Below are positions 11,000-23,242 of a stretch of DNA of 64,000 bases, piece by piece. How positions within the stretch are numbered: the first letter of the stretch is position 1; the number at the start of each line of letters is the position of its first letter. Made by a program: the position numbers and the translations under genes. Under the pieces are notes generated by a model that was not told where the DNA came from, did not search any database, and saw only the letters and a program-made list of their open reading frames with translations. The DNA is from Cryptomeria japonica (Eukaryota > Streptophyta > Pinopsida > Cupressales > Cupressaceae): positions 231,064,396-231,128,395 of the forward strand of contig NC_081406.1 of the NCBI RefSeq assembly GCF_030272615.1. Direction: 5' to 3'.

Positions 11000-11400
11000 T
11001 TAAAGGGGGGGGGGATTGTACCATAGCTTTGCATGTCTTAAACATAGTGTTCAAACTCGGAACCAGAGAAAACAAACTCTTATACAAGATGCTTCATGCC
11101 CAAAACCAGACAAAACATTAATATATGTCTTATATGGGGTGTTCATTCCTGATAACAAAGAGAACAAACTCTTACAAAGGATGTCCTCAAAAATAGACAT
11201 ATATTTGTCTTATATGGGGTTACACATTCTCGAAACCATAGAAAACAAACTCATGTGAAATGTTCCTGAAACTAGACATTCACCCCTTGGTATTTACATT
11301 TGAATTTGCATTATATGTCTTAAACAAATTCAAGAACACTCAAAAATAGAGTAAACAAACTCTTATACGAGGTGTTATATACTTGAAACCAGAGATCACT
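11000..11400 (+). repeat. Tandem repeat with unit about 80-100 bp, preceded by a G-run
   Basis: A run of ten G at about 11005 is followed by three to four imperfect copies. They are marked by GAAAACAAACTCTTATA-like phrases (11069, 11161, 11239, 11353) and GTCTTATATGGGGT (11127, 11206). A short (AC)n run at about 11406 ends the block. Confidence 0.65.
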
Positions 11401-11463
11401 TGCACACACACACACACGAAGATGATTAGAACTAGAAAAACACAACTAAACTATTCCTTTTAT

Positions 11464-11600
11464 CCTCCCTAGCATGGATCACCTAGAAAAACACATCTAG
11501 AGTGTGTATCCATGTCCTCTCTCATTATCCTTCCCATGAATTGCCTAGAAAAATACATCTATAATGTGTATCCATGCTCTCTCTTTCCTTATTCTCATGA
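11464..11600 (+). repeat. Two-copy tandem repeat, unit about 65 bp
   Basis: CCTAGAAAAACACATCTA followed by a GTGTGTATCCATG phrase (11480 onward) is repeated with few changes about 64 bp later (11544 onward). Confidence 0.7.
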
Positions 11601-12004
11601 ACTCTTAGTTTTTCTATTTGTAATTCATGGATGATGTGTGCTTTTCTCTTTCTTATGATCACTTGTGTTCTTGAGATGTCATTTTTCAAGAATGATATTA
11701 GTGGTTGAGACATTTTGATATTGAGGTCTTGTTTTTGATCTTTGTCTTTTGTGTTATGTGGTGTGTCTTTTTCTTTTTTTCTTTGTTTGTCTTTTTTTGA
11801 ATTTTTGTTTTTGTTTTTATTGTGTGTTCCCTTGTATGTGTTTGAGTGAGTTAAGATCCTAAGATTGAGGGCTTGGTTTCTCAAAAAAAGTGATGTCTTA
11901 TACTCCTTGTGATTATGCTCCTAGTTGCTCCTTTCTTCCAACTCCTTCATCTCTCTCTTTCATCTACCTTATCGCAAGTATTTGCATAAGCTCATACTGC
12001 CATT
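11601..12004. other. A0 3' non-coding region
   Basis: T-rich and low in complexity (11640-11830), with no coding frame that makes sense on either strand. It leads into the PPT of A0. Confidence 0.45.
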
Positions 12005-12019
12005 AAAGTGGTGGCTAAA
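12005..12019 (+). other. Polypurine tract of A0
   Basis: AAAGTGGTGGCTAAA directly abuts the LTR start TGTTGCGTCAT. The A2 element has AAAGTGGGGGCTAAA in the same place relative to its 3' LTR (minus strand, 31787-31801). This match identifies 12020 as the start of a 3' LTR. Confidence 0.75.
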
Positions 12020-13209
12020 TGTTGCGTCATAAATTGTCACTAGGCTAATTTACACCTCATGTTTGTGCCCTTACTTTAGCGCATCTGCCCATCATCTCCT
12101 ATTCATGCTCGTTGAGTGCCTTAACTCTAGTATTGATGCCATATGCACCTACCAAATGACTCTCTAGAGGGGTATCCTCCTCTCTAGGCCTAAATTTTGG
12201 TCCCTGATTAAGGAGGACTATGACGCTAGTGCCCTGGTCCCTCAATGGGGCCCAATTATCAAGAGTAAGGGACCTATCTCTCTGGCAGGAAATGAAATTG
12301 GTGGCTCTATATGATCATTGGATGTCAGCCTAATTGGTAAATTGAACTAGGATCCCCTATATAAAAGCATTTGATCAAATTTATTTCATTATAAGTCTCC
12401 ATATCCAAGCAATTGAGCATTCAAGCATTAAAGCATTCATCATTAAGCATCTTCAGAGATCTTCAAGGCTGCATACTCTTCATTCAACCATTGTGGAGCA
12501 AAATTATATCATTCATATGCAAGCATGTGTGTGTGATTAGGGTTTTGTCATGTTCATGTTGTTTCATACAATACATGTGATTAAATTCAAGAAGAAAATA
12601 ATCATTATCAGTCATTGCAGATTTGAGGTATATATTTCCATTGTTTATTTCAGTATTTGCAATATTTCATTCAAGGTTAATTCCTAAACTGGGGTTTGAC
12701 TTAGGCAAACCCCTATTCCCAACCTATTTTCCATTTTTTCTCTGTGTAGGAAGCAGGTATAGAGCTATGATCATCAAGATTAGCTTTATTTACAATGGCA
12801 AACAGGTTCCTCTTTGGACAACGAAAAGTGCGAAGGATGGGTGCGACAAGCATACTAGTCCTGACATTTCAAGAGATTCTTCTAGGAACATATATGAATA
12901 TTCAAGAGATTCTTCTAGGAACATATATGAATATTCTTGCATTACTCAGATCTAGGTTTGTGGCTCGATCCAACAATTGTAGCTCATTGTTCACACATAA
13001 TTACTTCAATTTTGACATATTTACCTCAATTTCAGCATTTTACAATTCAACTTAAAAGAGGGCAATTAATTCAAATCTAGTAAACCTAAAAAGGATTCTC
13101 AACCCTATCCTTGCTAGATCTATTGGGTTTAACCCTCTTTTAATATGATGATCCCTAAGTAACAATTAGTGGTTTTCATATATCTAATAGTGGAAACCCT
13201 CATTTTACA
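12020..13209 (+). repeat. A0 3' LTR (family A)
   Basis: About 1190 bp, TGTTGCGTCATAAATTGT...CATTTTACA. It aligns in order with the A2 LTRs, which read TGTAGTGTCCTAAAATTGT at the start and end in CGCTTTACA. Both carry GCATTCAAGCAT-type octamers, the phrase AACTGGGGTTTGAC followed by GGCAAACCCC (here 12689) and GGGTTTAACCC/GGGTTTCAACCC near the end. CTATATAAAAG at 12357 is a likely TATA box. The sequence that follows is not a PBS but the middle of a family A gag, so this is the right end of A0 inserted into A1. Confidence 0.75.
12868..12933 (+). repeat. Exact 33-bp tandem duplication
   Basis: Two identical adjacent copies (12868-12900, 12901-12933) beginning TTCAAGAGATTCTTC, inside the A0 LTR. 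Confidence 0.95.
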
Positions 13210-15624
13210 CCATTACATTTTCTACCTACAATTATGCAAACCCCCATTCCCAACCTACATTTCATAATGTTCATCTCCTATACCAATATATCATAATGTT
13301 CACCCTCATTATTCTCAACCTCCAACTGGCTACAATAACATTACTCCATCACAATCTAATATGTCAAATTCCAATCCATCCATTGAAGCCACTATCAATA
13401 ACTTAGCTCAAATTGTTTCCTTACAACAATAATTAGCTTTGTTAACCCAATCCAAGTTCAATGTTCCCACTTATGATGTAGCAATCCCATTATCTAATGA
13501 GATTATATGTGTGATTTCTCCCAAGAATGTGGAAATACCTCAATCAGAGCTATACAATGGAAAATGTCACCCTTTGACTCATGTGAAGATATTTCAAACC
13601 TTGTGTAGTGATTTATCTCATGATCAAAGACTTATTGCAAGATTATTTATTCAAACCTTTAAAGATGAAGCTTTGTAATGGTATTATTCTTTGCCTCCAC
13701 ATTCCATCACTTATTTTCAACAATTAGCTAATGTGTTAATTCAACAGTTTCAAAATAACATTGGTCATAAAATTACTTTGACTAATTTAATTTATTGTAA
13801 GAAAGGAGTTAAAGAAAAAGTAACTAATTTTATTGGTAGATATATAAACATTTGCATTCACAAATTGCTTATCATGTGCCTGATCAAGATGTTCAAAGAA
13901 TTTTCATTACTAATTTGCAAAAGGAAAATAGATATAAGCTTCAATTTTCATAATTTACCTCTTTCACGCAATTGTGTGTAGTGCTTTATAACTATTAGCT
14001 TCAAGTGAGACAATTTGAATCATGTCTTTCAATCGCTCTGGTTGATAAGAATGAGAGTTCTCAACAATCATTTCCAAAATTTAGCGAACACAACATATGT
14101 TTATTCTCTATTGATCTACAAAAGTCTATCAATTTAATTCTTGAGCATTCTTACATCCTAATGATGGATCATAGAGTGTGATCCGAAATGTTGATGCAAA
14201 AAATTACACACAATCAAACCAAAAGCATTAACTAGCAACTATCATGGATTGTGGAAAAATAATTTGTTTCAATGATAACTCTTCCAACAACATCAACACA
14301 CAAGTGGCAACCACAATGTCAGGAGTTTCCCCTTTATCCAAATACTTTAGAAAATAATTAACTCCTCTTTCTAAGTCTTTTCATAGTATAATGATGAGGT
14401 TGATTAATGCTAATGTGTTGAAAATTCCTTCTATCAAACCTATAGATACCTCTACGCCTCTAGCACCTTAGTATGATCACAAAACCTTTTGCCAGTACCA
14501 TCATCAAGTAGGTTACAATACTAAGAAGTGTTATAAACTAAGGTATAAGATTCAAAACCTTATCGATAAAACCGTTAAATATATAGGTGGTGTGAATGAT
14601 AAAGGAAACGAATCCATAGCACCTCCTTCTCAAAACCTCCAAATCTTCTCCATTTTTTTGCCTTCTCACTCTACCAATGTTGTTGATTCTAAGCCAGTTG
14701 CATTATTTCCCATTGAATTTGATGTGGAGTCTAATAATGTTGTGGACCTCATTAAAAAACCTAAACCTAAACCAGTATTATACATCACCTTTGATCCTAG
14801 TGAGACTATTTTTGCACCTGATGGAGCATTATACATTACTATGAAGATTAAAGACAAACTCTCATGAGGATTCTCATTGATCTAGTAAGTATGGTGAATG
14901 TTATTACTGAAGAATGTATTTTTACTCAGCAATTGTATCAAGTTGCATAAGATAAATCTGATGTTATGTTCAAGGTGTATGATTATTTATCTTTCCCTAC
15001 TATTGGTTCTATTACTCTTCTTGTTGAGGTTGGTACTAAGTGCTTCGATGTTACCTTTCCTATTATTCCTACATTAGATCAATTTAATGTTAATTTCGGA
15101 CCTCCTTGGCTCTCTTCCATGAAATTTATTCCTTCTGCAATCCATAAATGTTTGATGTTCCCTTATAAAGGTTATATTTTCAAGATTAATCATAGCCTTT
15201 ACCAACCCACAATGAAGTGTGGAAATTTCACTCTTAATTACTTTTGGCCTAAAAAACATGAACCTTTAAATCCATGAGATGATATTCTTTTTTCCATCTT
15301 ATCAAAAATATAAAAAATGACATGATATCAACCTTAAGTAAACCTAGAGACCCTTCACCCAAAGATATTCCTCCTCATCATTCTAGACCTGGTCCTCTTC
15401 CTACACTTTCTATTCCTCCTATATATGTTGTGGTCCCACCTCACATATTTTATAAATAAAAATTCCCATCATCTGGTATCTCTCAACCTAACGAGGTTTC
15501 TTTTGTTCCTCTCCTTGTTAGGGAAGAAAAAAATCTTATGTTGATTGATCCTAAACCTTTTCAAGTCTCAAGTAAAACTAAAAGAAATCATTGTGTGAGA
15601 GAACACCAAAAAAGACATCATGCC
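13210..15624 (+). pseudogene. A1 gag-protease remnant (family A), left part
   Basis: From about 13300 the translation matches the A2 protein in order: the IEATINNLAQIV segment, the gag core (ELYNGK..PLTHVK.FQTL, about 13545-13610), then QLANVLIQQFQNNI, a finger-like CQYHHQVGYNTKKC near 14485 and the protease-like domain. At the protease active site the frame reads ID-LVS-MVNVI (14879-14887), so no D-T/S-G triad. Stops at 13676 and many indels after 13900 break it. It starts abruptly in mid-gag because A0 is inserted upstream, and it ends at the C1 insertion (ATGCC duplication at 15620-15624). The tail resumes at 22195. Confidence 0.8.
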
Positions 15625-16425
15625 TGTTAGGATTCCCACAAATACTGAGAGGTGGGGGGGTGAATCAGTATCTAACCGGTTATAAGATTTTCTTAACTTA
15701 AAACATGTAAAGCATATCAATATTGTATACCAGTAAACAAGAAATAATGCAATAAACAGAGATAACAACAACCACATAAAAAACACACCATAACACAGTA
15801 GTTTAATGAAGAAACCCGGTGTGGGAAAAACCTCGGTGGGATTTGTGACCCACAATATTCACTTACTGGCCAATAAGAGAATATTACTGCTACAAGAGGG
15901 GCCTGCACATGCAGGAAGGCCAAGTGCCTAGAGCTCACTGCTCAATTACAAAATGGGAAGTCTCACTGACTTACAAAATGGATTATATAAATCCAATGTC
16001 TTGTACTACTTCAAAATAGCATCTACTATGCTAGATCTAGTACTGGTTTATAGCTCCGCTTCATACATAAACCCTTAAACTATAATTCGCATAATAGGTC
16101 TGCCTTATTTCGCCTATATATTTCCTTCCATCTATTTCAAAATGTTCTATAATGATCTCTTATTTATATGAGTCATTTTACAACTTGCCAAGTTGGCTTA
16201 CATTGATTTTACAATAATTAACAAAATATATTACAAACAAAATTCTTGTTGTCTTCTGTGCCGGTATGCTTCCTTTTACTATCGGTGGTCTTTGTGCCGG
16301 TGTATAGTCTGTCTTTGCTGGTGTCGGTAAATTGTCTTGCTGATGTCATAGGATAGTAAGGTTGCCATTAATGACAAAACCTTCAATCACCTACAATATC
16401 TCATTGGAGTGTTCATTTACCAACA
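15625..16425 (-). repeat. C1 3' LTR
   Basis: On the minus strand it starts TGTTGGTAAATGAAC and ends GGAATCCTAACA. Nearly identical to 21393-22194. It has a C-run (G-run on plus, about 15651-15659) close to its 3' end and a GAAACCCGGTGTGGG block (15810 on plus) shared with the C2 LTRs. Confidence 0.9.
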
Positions 16426-16620
16426 ATCTCCCCCTTTGGCATTGATGGCAACACTCATGAGAAAAATCCAAAAATTGTTATCCAAAAGAGTCTGTCGGAA
16501 TTGTCTTACCAAAAATTTGTGTACCAAAAGAATATGTGCTCCCCCTGAGCTGATGAGTCATTTGCTGGTTATTTTTCTCATTCCACTACTCCCCCTTTGG
16601 CATCAATGACAAAGGTTGTC
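16426..16620 (-). other. C1 polypurine tract region, duplicated
   Basis: On the minus strand a phrase CATCAATGCCAAAGGGGGAG-like occurs directly before the 3' LTR (plus 16426-16447) and again about 160 bp upstream (plus 16588-16610). A third AGGGGGAGCA tract lies between them (plus 16540). C2 has the same arrangement. Confidence 0.65.
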
Positions 16621-16809
16621 AAAGTGTCAATGAGTGTGGTTTCCTGTTTCATCCTTGTAACCGGTTGGTTACAATCTAAAAAAGATCTACCAAAACAAGA
16701 TTTAGGCTCTCAATGAACTATTTGTTGTCTTTTATTGCAGCCTCAGTCCTCTGAATTGTACCAGTGAGGTGTTGCATTTGCTCTGCCGGTGTTTTATGTC
16801 CTTGAATCA

Positions 16810-19800
16810 AAGCATCATATATTTATTTTCTTAAGGAGGCAAGGTAGTCCAATTTTGGACTAAGTCTCCATTTTAGATCTTTAGTCTTTCCTTTTATTAT
16901 TTTCTTCTCTCTTTCCAACTTTAGTAGTTCTTCTTCAAAACCTGTTATTTTCTGCTCAAAAACTGATAATGAATCAGATGAATTAATGAAGTTATCAGCT
17001 AGTTGATTTATTTCCTCCTGTACCTTGCTGATTTTCTTGTCTATATCTACTGTCAAAAAGTTAGTTTTACATGTATCCTGGTACAAAGTTTTAAATTCCT
17101 TCAGTGTACTACATAGTTCCGGTAAAAGAGTGTCAAATTGTCTTGTACACTTCTTTATTTCCTCCTCAAAGAATTTGTGTTTTTATTTCTCTAGTCTCTC
17201 CTTGAATGATTCCTCTTTTATTTGTTCAACTATCATGGTATTGTTAGTAATATATTTAGACAAAGTGTCAAGTTGACCTAAAGAATCTTTATTATCTATA
17301 TTACACTTAGGTGCTATCATTTTCAAAATTGGAATTGTGTCATCAATTGCCTTGTATGCTTGTGAGCTACACTTTGTTATCTTCTTGATGGAATCCAGAA
17401 GAACTTCTGTTACATTAGTTGGTTTGAATTCTGCATTTGATGAACCAACAATCTGTATTCCATTAGTGGGAGCAATTTCCTTGTGGTGACCTTTGGTAGG
17501 TCAGTTTGTGTTTCCATTTCTTTAAGCAAAGGTTTGGATTGCTCAGCTGATGTTGGTGGCATTGTCTCTATATGAACCTATTGCTATGATGGAGCCTGTT
17601 GTTCTGCCTATTGTTCAGTGTTATCATCTGTCGGTTTACCTTATGTACCATCTGTTACCGGTGGCTCACTAGCCATATCTGTTTTCCCAATTGTATCCTT
17701 ATCTACGACAATATTAACTTTTTGTGTGTCAATGTCAACTGTATATAACACCTCAGAATTGGGATTTGTGTCCTCTTGTGGTATGTCCATACTCTCACTA
17801 GCCGGTTGATTTTCAGTGGTAACTACCGGTGGAGTATCCAAAGGCGGTGGGGATAGATTATCTGTTATTTTTATGCTAGGTGGTCCACCAACCTTATCTT
17901 TTCCTTTATCCTTATCCTTTTGGTATGCTTTGATGGGTTTAGGATTTCTATATTCTTCCTGCTTTTCTTTCTCTACAAGGAATATGTCCCATGCATTAGA
18001 TGTTTCCTTTGCAACCTCATTCACTCTACCAACCATAAGTGCTATATGCTGGTGTGTAGTTGAGAATACTGACCGGTTAGCCTCTAAGATTAGTTTATCT
18101 ATCTCATTTGGTGAGTTAACTGGATATACAACAAGAATTTTTTCAATTTTTATTTTCTTATCAAGCTCTACAACAACTTGCCTTCTAGCTTCAAGTCTTT
18201 TGAACAATTATGCCGGTAATTCGTCCACAACTTGCATTAGAAATTTCTTGTAAATGTCCAAGTGTAGGATTACACTATTTTCAACTTTTTCCTTGTCATC
18301 AGTTGATAATGAATCATACAATTTATTGATGTTTTTCAGCTTTCCATCCTCTGTTATTTCATTTAGAAGTTTTCCAATGGGAGCAGTGGTTTGTTGAGTC
18401 TTCTTCTAGTGTGTTAACTTCTTCTTTGGAGTTAATTTTCTAGCTATGGGCCTTACTGCCTGTTGTTTCTATCTGGTTCTTCTAGGAGAAGGTGTAGATA
18501 CCGATGAAGGTTTCCTTTTTCTCACAACTCTTTTAAATTTAGCTGGTATATCACTTTCTGAAGAATTTCCAACTGGTGAAAGGTGAGATTTCGGTTGAAG
18601 TGTTTCTAACTCATCTTCAGTAATACCAGTTTGTTTGAGTACATCATCCTTAATAGCTTTTGCTTGCCTGGATCCTCTTCTAACTGTTGCTTCAACCTTC
18701 TTAACCCTTTTCTTTGATTGGATTTGATTTTCAATAGTCTCAGCACTGCCAAATACCTCTTCTTTAGGTTCCTTGGGTGCTTCCAGGAGGGCTTTTGCAT
18801 ATGTTTCAATTATGTGGTCATCAGTTTCATAACCCATTTCAGTAACCCAAATGGTTCTTGGGATAACTTCCTCCATCCAAATCTCATCCTTCTTAATAAC
18901 AAAGCATATTTCATCCTTATACTTATTTACAATTACTTGTGATAATCTGACTCTGGTATTCTTTCGAGCCTTTAATGCCTGAAAGTACTCATTTATATTC
19001 TTTTCTCTGTTTTCACCCATGTTATTTAGTAAATCAGACAATTGTTTGCCTACCGGTATATCAAAACCAAGATTTTTATTACTGATACCAGGCACTTGTT
19101 TTGTTATGTGCAACATTAAACAGACAAGTAGGTTTCAAAATATAAATGTCCCCTTTTTGTCTTTCTTTGTCTTTCCAAGATTATCAATAAGTTCATCTTT
19201 CAACCATTCACACACATCTATTTTTGCATTATCATTAATCATGTCATAGGCACTCTTTATGCATAGGCTAGAGAGTGAATTTAACCTATTTGCATGTGTG
19301 GTTTTGTAGCCTAAGATCATATTGATGAATTTGACATTGATATTTGTTACATCATTTACCCTTAAAGATCTCTTATCAGATGTTGCACTTGTTAGGTTAA
19401 TCACTAGGTCATTTGAGACCTTTGTCTTATCAGGTTTGTTACCGGTGGAAGGTAACCCTGTCACAACTCTTACTGCCTCTCTAGTGATTTTGTGAACTGA
19501 GTCTAACCAGAATAATGCACCATGTACCCTGCTTAATACTATCCTTATAAAATCCTTAGGAAAATCCAGAATACTGAGAATTTCAGTGAAACCTAGGGTT
19601 TCTACTATCTTGTGTTCAGGTTTAACATTATCGGAATCATCACAGATTACTGATTTATACATGTTCTTGATTTCCTCATCATCTAATTCTTCTATGTGAT
19701 AGTGAATATACATTCTAGGGTCTTCAATAAAAACTACTCCTTTAGGGATTTGAGAAAAAGCACCAACATTATCATCTTTCTTAGCAATTTCAGGAACTAA

Positions 19801-19881
19801 CTGAAATACGGGTCTAGGGCGTTTAATCACTTCAACAACAATAGGGTTTTCTATGAATTTAGGAATAGATGAAGAAGCCAT
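16810..19881 (-). pseudogene. C1 ORF2: conserved protein of unknown function
   Basis: Likely start is the MASSS methionine at 19881. The frame runs to 18469 with a single TGA (19135-19137), then continues with further stops and shifts (18207-17641, 17086-16823). The layout, also seen in C2, is a globular N-terminal ~400 residues, including ITREAVRVVTGLPSTG and AYDMINDNAKIDVCEWLKDE, then a basic linker (VVRKRKPSS), a helical domain, a P/T/E-rich spacer and a C-terminal coiled coil. No enzyme motif is visible. The ...IT.EAV..VTGLP..G pattern recalls plant mobile domain, Transposase_32 and ATHILA ORF-1 type proteins, but that is a pattern impression, not an assignment. C2 is roughly 60-65% identical by eye and has different disabling stops. 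Confidence 0.7.
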
Positions 19882-20184
19882 GATTATAATACTTTTATCT
19901 GCCTTAGGAATGATTTCTTGATGAGTTGCTTCACTTCTTTGCCCAAAAAGCCTTTGCTCTAGAATTTTCGCGCTCTCAAAGGTTTGAATGCTCAGTGAAA
20001 TAAAATTGGAGACAAAACATTGTTTTATAATGTTAATTTTGCCAACCACCAAATTTAATGCTTGTCCATTAAGTAATGACTTAACTTATCTGTCGGTATA
20101 GAAGTAATTTCAACTTCTCACCATCAACTGAGGGAATAATAGCATGTTTCACATTTGATTGCCAAACCCTCAAGGGAATTTTCT

Positions 20185-21309
20185 TCAGTTAGATGAAGAG
20201 TCTCCTACCGGTGGAGTGTTACTCTCTTTTTCTGGTGGAGTGTTACTCTGTTCTATCGGTGGAGGAGTGTTCCTATCACCATTTAGATTTGATTTCCTGA
20301 TCCATTGTTTTGAGAATTCTTGCTTTACTTCTTCAACCTTTTCTTTACCTTTCAAACTAGGACCTTTGTTATTTACCAGTGAGGACTTGCTTCTACAAAA
20401 TTTTGCAATATGTCCAATCTTGTTACAAGCATAACAAGTCACATTATTTTTCTGAATAGGTTTTCCATAACCTATGCTGGTTTGTGTTCTGCATTGATTA
20501 GATAAGTGTCCAAATCTTCCACAAACATAACATCTTACATTCATTCTACAATTTTCTGAATTATGACCAACTTTGTTGCATTTTGAACATTGACCGGTGG
20601 GTGTATTGGTATTCTGATAATTTCTAGATCTGCATTTCTTTTCTCTATGACCATACCTGTTACAGTTAAAGCATTTTCCATTAAATTTATAAGCAGGAGG
20701 TTGTCTTGCCGGTTTGCCTTGATCCTGTGTGTTTGCAGTACCAAAGCTTTCACCAGCTTCAAAGCCAAGACCATTAGTGTCACCATTAGGTTTCTGATTC
20801 TTCAACAAGTCACCAAGTTCTTCTGAGCTTTTCTTGAATTTTTCTTTATGTTGATTTGCAACAGCCAGTTCTCCTTCCAAGATACCTTTTTGCCTCATGA
20901 GTTCATTTGAGTCATTCTATGCATGCATCAGGTCTATCTTTAACGTATCATTTTCATAACTAAGTCTTGTGTTTTCATTTGCAACATTATTCGGTCTTCT
21001 AGTCAAGTCTTCTTCATTATTCTTTCTATCTTCAATTTCTTTACAAAATCTCATAGTCATATCCTACATCTCATTCTTTGTTGTCATGTTTTCTTGTTTT
21101 AGCTTATTCATCAGATCACTAAGAGTTTCCTTTTCATCATTCTCATTTTGCATCTTTTCACAAAGTTCTCTTCTCTTGTTCCTTGCAATGGTAAGATTTT
21201 CTTGAAGTGCTTGAATAATATCCTATGCAGCCTTTAGATCATCTTCAAGTTTGATATTTTTTAATTTATCTGCATCATAGTCTGAGAGAGTTGCTTCTAA
21301 TTGCTTCAT
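20185..21309 (-). pseudogene. C1 ORF1: coiled-coil protein with four CCHC zinc knuckles
   Basis: The first ~200 residues are charged and heptad-like (for example NEKETL, KFKKSSEELGDLL), then come four CX2CX4HX4C knuckles: CFNCNRYGHREKKC, CSKCNKVGHNSENC, CYVCGRFGHLSNQC, CYACNKIGHIAKFC. The C-terminal segment is K/P/S-rich. The codon matching the C2 start ATG is ATA here, so 21309 is the first in-frame ATG. Three TAG stops in the coiled-coil part (at CAG positions in C2) break it; from 20898 to 20185 it is open. The probable role is a gag-like nucleocapsid, since zinc knuckles bind RNA, but no standard gag core (UBN2 or Retrotrans_gag) is recognisable. Confidence 0.75.
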
Positions 21310-21374
21310 CAGGTTTTCTATCTCTACCAGTGTCAAGATCTTCCTCAAGTTGTTAGGCTTCTGAAAATAGAAGA

Positions 21375-21390
21375 CCAAGCTCTGATACCA
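21375..21390 (-). other. C1 primer-binding site
   Basis: On the minus strand TGGTATCAGAGCTTGG lies two bases after the 5' LTR end. It is complementary to the initiator Met-tRNA 3' end, as in plant copia elements. Confidence 0.85.
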
Positions 21391-21392
21391 AT

Positions 21393-22194
21393 TGTTAGGA
21401 TTCCCATAGATACTGAGAGTGGGGGGGGTGAATCAGTATCTAACCGGTTATAAGATTTTCTTAACTTAAAACATGTAAAGCATATCAATACCGTATACCG
21501 GTAAACAAGAAATAATGCAATAAACAGATATAATAGCAACCACATGAAAAACACACCATAACAGAGGTAGTTTAAAGAGGAAACCCGGTGTGGGAAAAAC
21601 CTCGGTGGGATTTGTGACCCACAATATTCACTTACTAGCCAATAAGAGAATATTACTGCTACAAGAGGGGCCTGCACATGCAGAAAGGCCAAGTTCCTAG
21701 AGCTCACTGCTCAATTACAAAATGGGATGTCTCACTGACTTACAAAATGGATTATATAAATCCAATGTCTTGTACTACTTCAAAATAGCATCTACTATGT
21801 GAGATCCAGTACTGGTTTATAGCTCTGCTTCATACATAAACCCTTGACCTATAATTCGCATAATAGGTCTGCCTTATTTCGCCTATATATTTTCTTCCAT
21901 CTATTTCAAAATGTTCTATAATGATCTCTTATATATATGAGTCATTTTACAACTTGCCAAGTCGGCTTACAATGATTTTACAATAATTAACAAAATATAT
22001 TACAAACAAAATTCCTATCATCTTTTGTGCCGGTATGCTTCCTTTTACTGTCGGTGGTCTCTGTGCCGGTGTAGAGTCTGTCTTTGCTGGTGTCGGTAAA
22101 TTGTCTTGCCGGTGTCATAGGATAGTAAGGTTGTCATCAATGACAAAATCTTCACTCACCTACAATATCTCATTGGAGTGTGCATTTTCCAACA
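21393..22194 (-). repeat. C1 5' LTR
   Basis: 802 bp. It starts (minus) TGTTGGAAAATGCACACTCC and ends GGAATCCTAACA. A TATA-like CATATATATAAGAG lies on the minus strand near plus 21930. It pairs with 15625-16425. Confidence 0.9.
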
Positions 22195-22668
22195 ATGCCA
22201 AGGCTTGTTAACTTTCTTCCCAAACCATTTCCTCCCCTAAGACATCAAATGTTGATTTAGTCCCATTTGTCCAACCTTCACCTAACCCTAGGGAGAAAGT
22301 TCAACTGGAATTACCAAAGTTAAACACGCTTAAGTAAAATGATGGTTCAATTATTATAAAAATCCTATTATGAATAATTTAGATGATGGTATGGATGATG
22401 ATGATAATTTTGTTCATGCTTACAATGTTGATGCTAATAATTGTGATGATATATATGAGCCTGTTGAGATTAATTAGGATCTATTTTCATATTTTTCAAA
22501 AGCATTAATCCTAGCTCTTAGTAACAAAGACACATCATTAGTGCATGGTCCTTGTTTGGAACTTGTAGTAGCTCCATCTAACGTGCTCATTATTGGTCCT
22601 CTTGTTTCTTTTCCACCATATCTAAATGATGTTAAGCAAGATTGGGTGATGGATGATTTGATTGACTA
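22195..22668 (+). pseudogene. A1 polyprotein tail, right part
   Basis: It resumes the A1 frame after C1. The segment FSKALILALS followed by CLELVVAPSN and a terminal D-D-L-I-D stop (22668) matches the end of the A2 frame (FSKALILAPR, CLDLVIAPSA, VDDVLD). Many frameshifts lie between 22300 and 22480. Confidence 0.7.
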
Positions 22669-22774
22669 GCTTCATATATGACATATATTCTTGTGTGTGT
22701 TTGCTTGTATGTAATGTATTTCCCTTGTGATGTACTACTTGATATGTCTTTATGTTATGTTAGGTTCTCTTCGG
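22669..22774 (+). other. A1 3' untranslated remnant
   Basis: About 100 bp after the A1 stop before the Copia-2 LTR. No A1 3' LTR is seen in the window; Copia-2 is inserted here, so the LTR would lie beyond it. Confidence 0.45.
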
Positions 22775-23242
22775 TGTAAGGAATTTAAGTAGAAAAACAA
22801 CTTCCTACACTAATTTTGAGAGGAGAGTAACACAAAAACGATTACATATCATCACAACAGTTACAAAAACTTAACAAAAGTAAACACAAATAGCATGCAT
22901 ACCACAATACAATAATTTATGTGGGGAAAATCCTTTCAGGAGAGAAACCCCACACTCCAAAAGCCACCCAATATACTGTTCAGAAATCCATTCTAGATTA
23001 CAATATATGAGAAAAGCAAGTTTTTCGTAGGAGTACCACCAACCAAAGATTCAGAGGTAACTCAATAGCTATAAGACTCTTATATACAACCTCCATCTCA
23101 CACACCTCATATATAGGAGATACAACACATGAAATTGTCAAACAATATTACAAAACCATGGGCTAAAACCACCCAATAAAGTGGAACTCATCTTGTCCTC
23201 CAATCCTAGATGCCTTATGATGTGTCAAAACACACATCAACA
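22775..23242 (-). repeat. Copia-2 3' LTR
   Basis: On the minus strand it begins TGTTGATGTGTGTTTTGAC at 23242. The TATA-like CCTATATATGAGG is at about 23108-23120. The inner part (22790-23115) matches 26510-26825 at about 80-85% by eye. The left boundary is uncertain by a few bases. Confidence 0.7.

Larger units (their letters stand above)
15625..22194 (-). mobile_element. C1: pol-less LTR retrotransposon, family C
   Basis: Complete by structure. LTRs at 15625-16425 and 21393-22194 (801 and 802 bp) have TG...CA ends in both, with target duplication ATGCC at 15620-15624 and 22195-22199. On the minus strand the order is 5' LTR, PBS, ORF1 (coiled coil plus four CCHC knuckles), ORF2 (long, unknown), double PPT, 3' LTR. 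No protease, integrase, RT or RNase H motif is visible in any frame. The PBS is of initiator-Met type, as in copia elements. A second copy, C2, lies in opposite orientation at 47388-55302. It is inserted in the A1 ORF. Confidence 0.9.

Noticed and set aside
17025-18253. Plus-strand serine/valine-rich ORFs, which look like membrane proteins
   Set aside because: They are the complement of the C1 ORF2 on the minus strand, whose reading is confirmed by similarity to C2.
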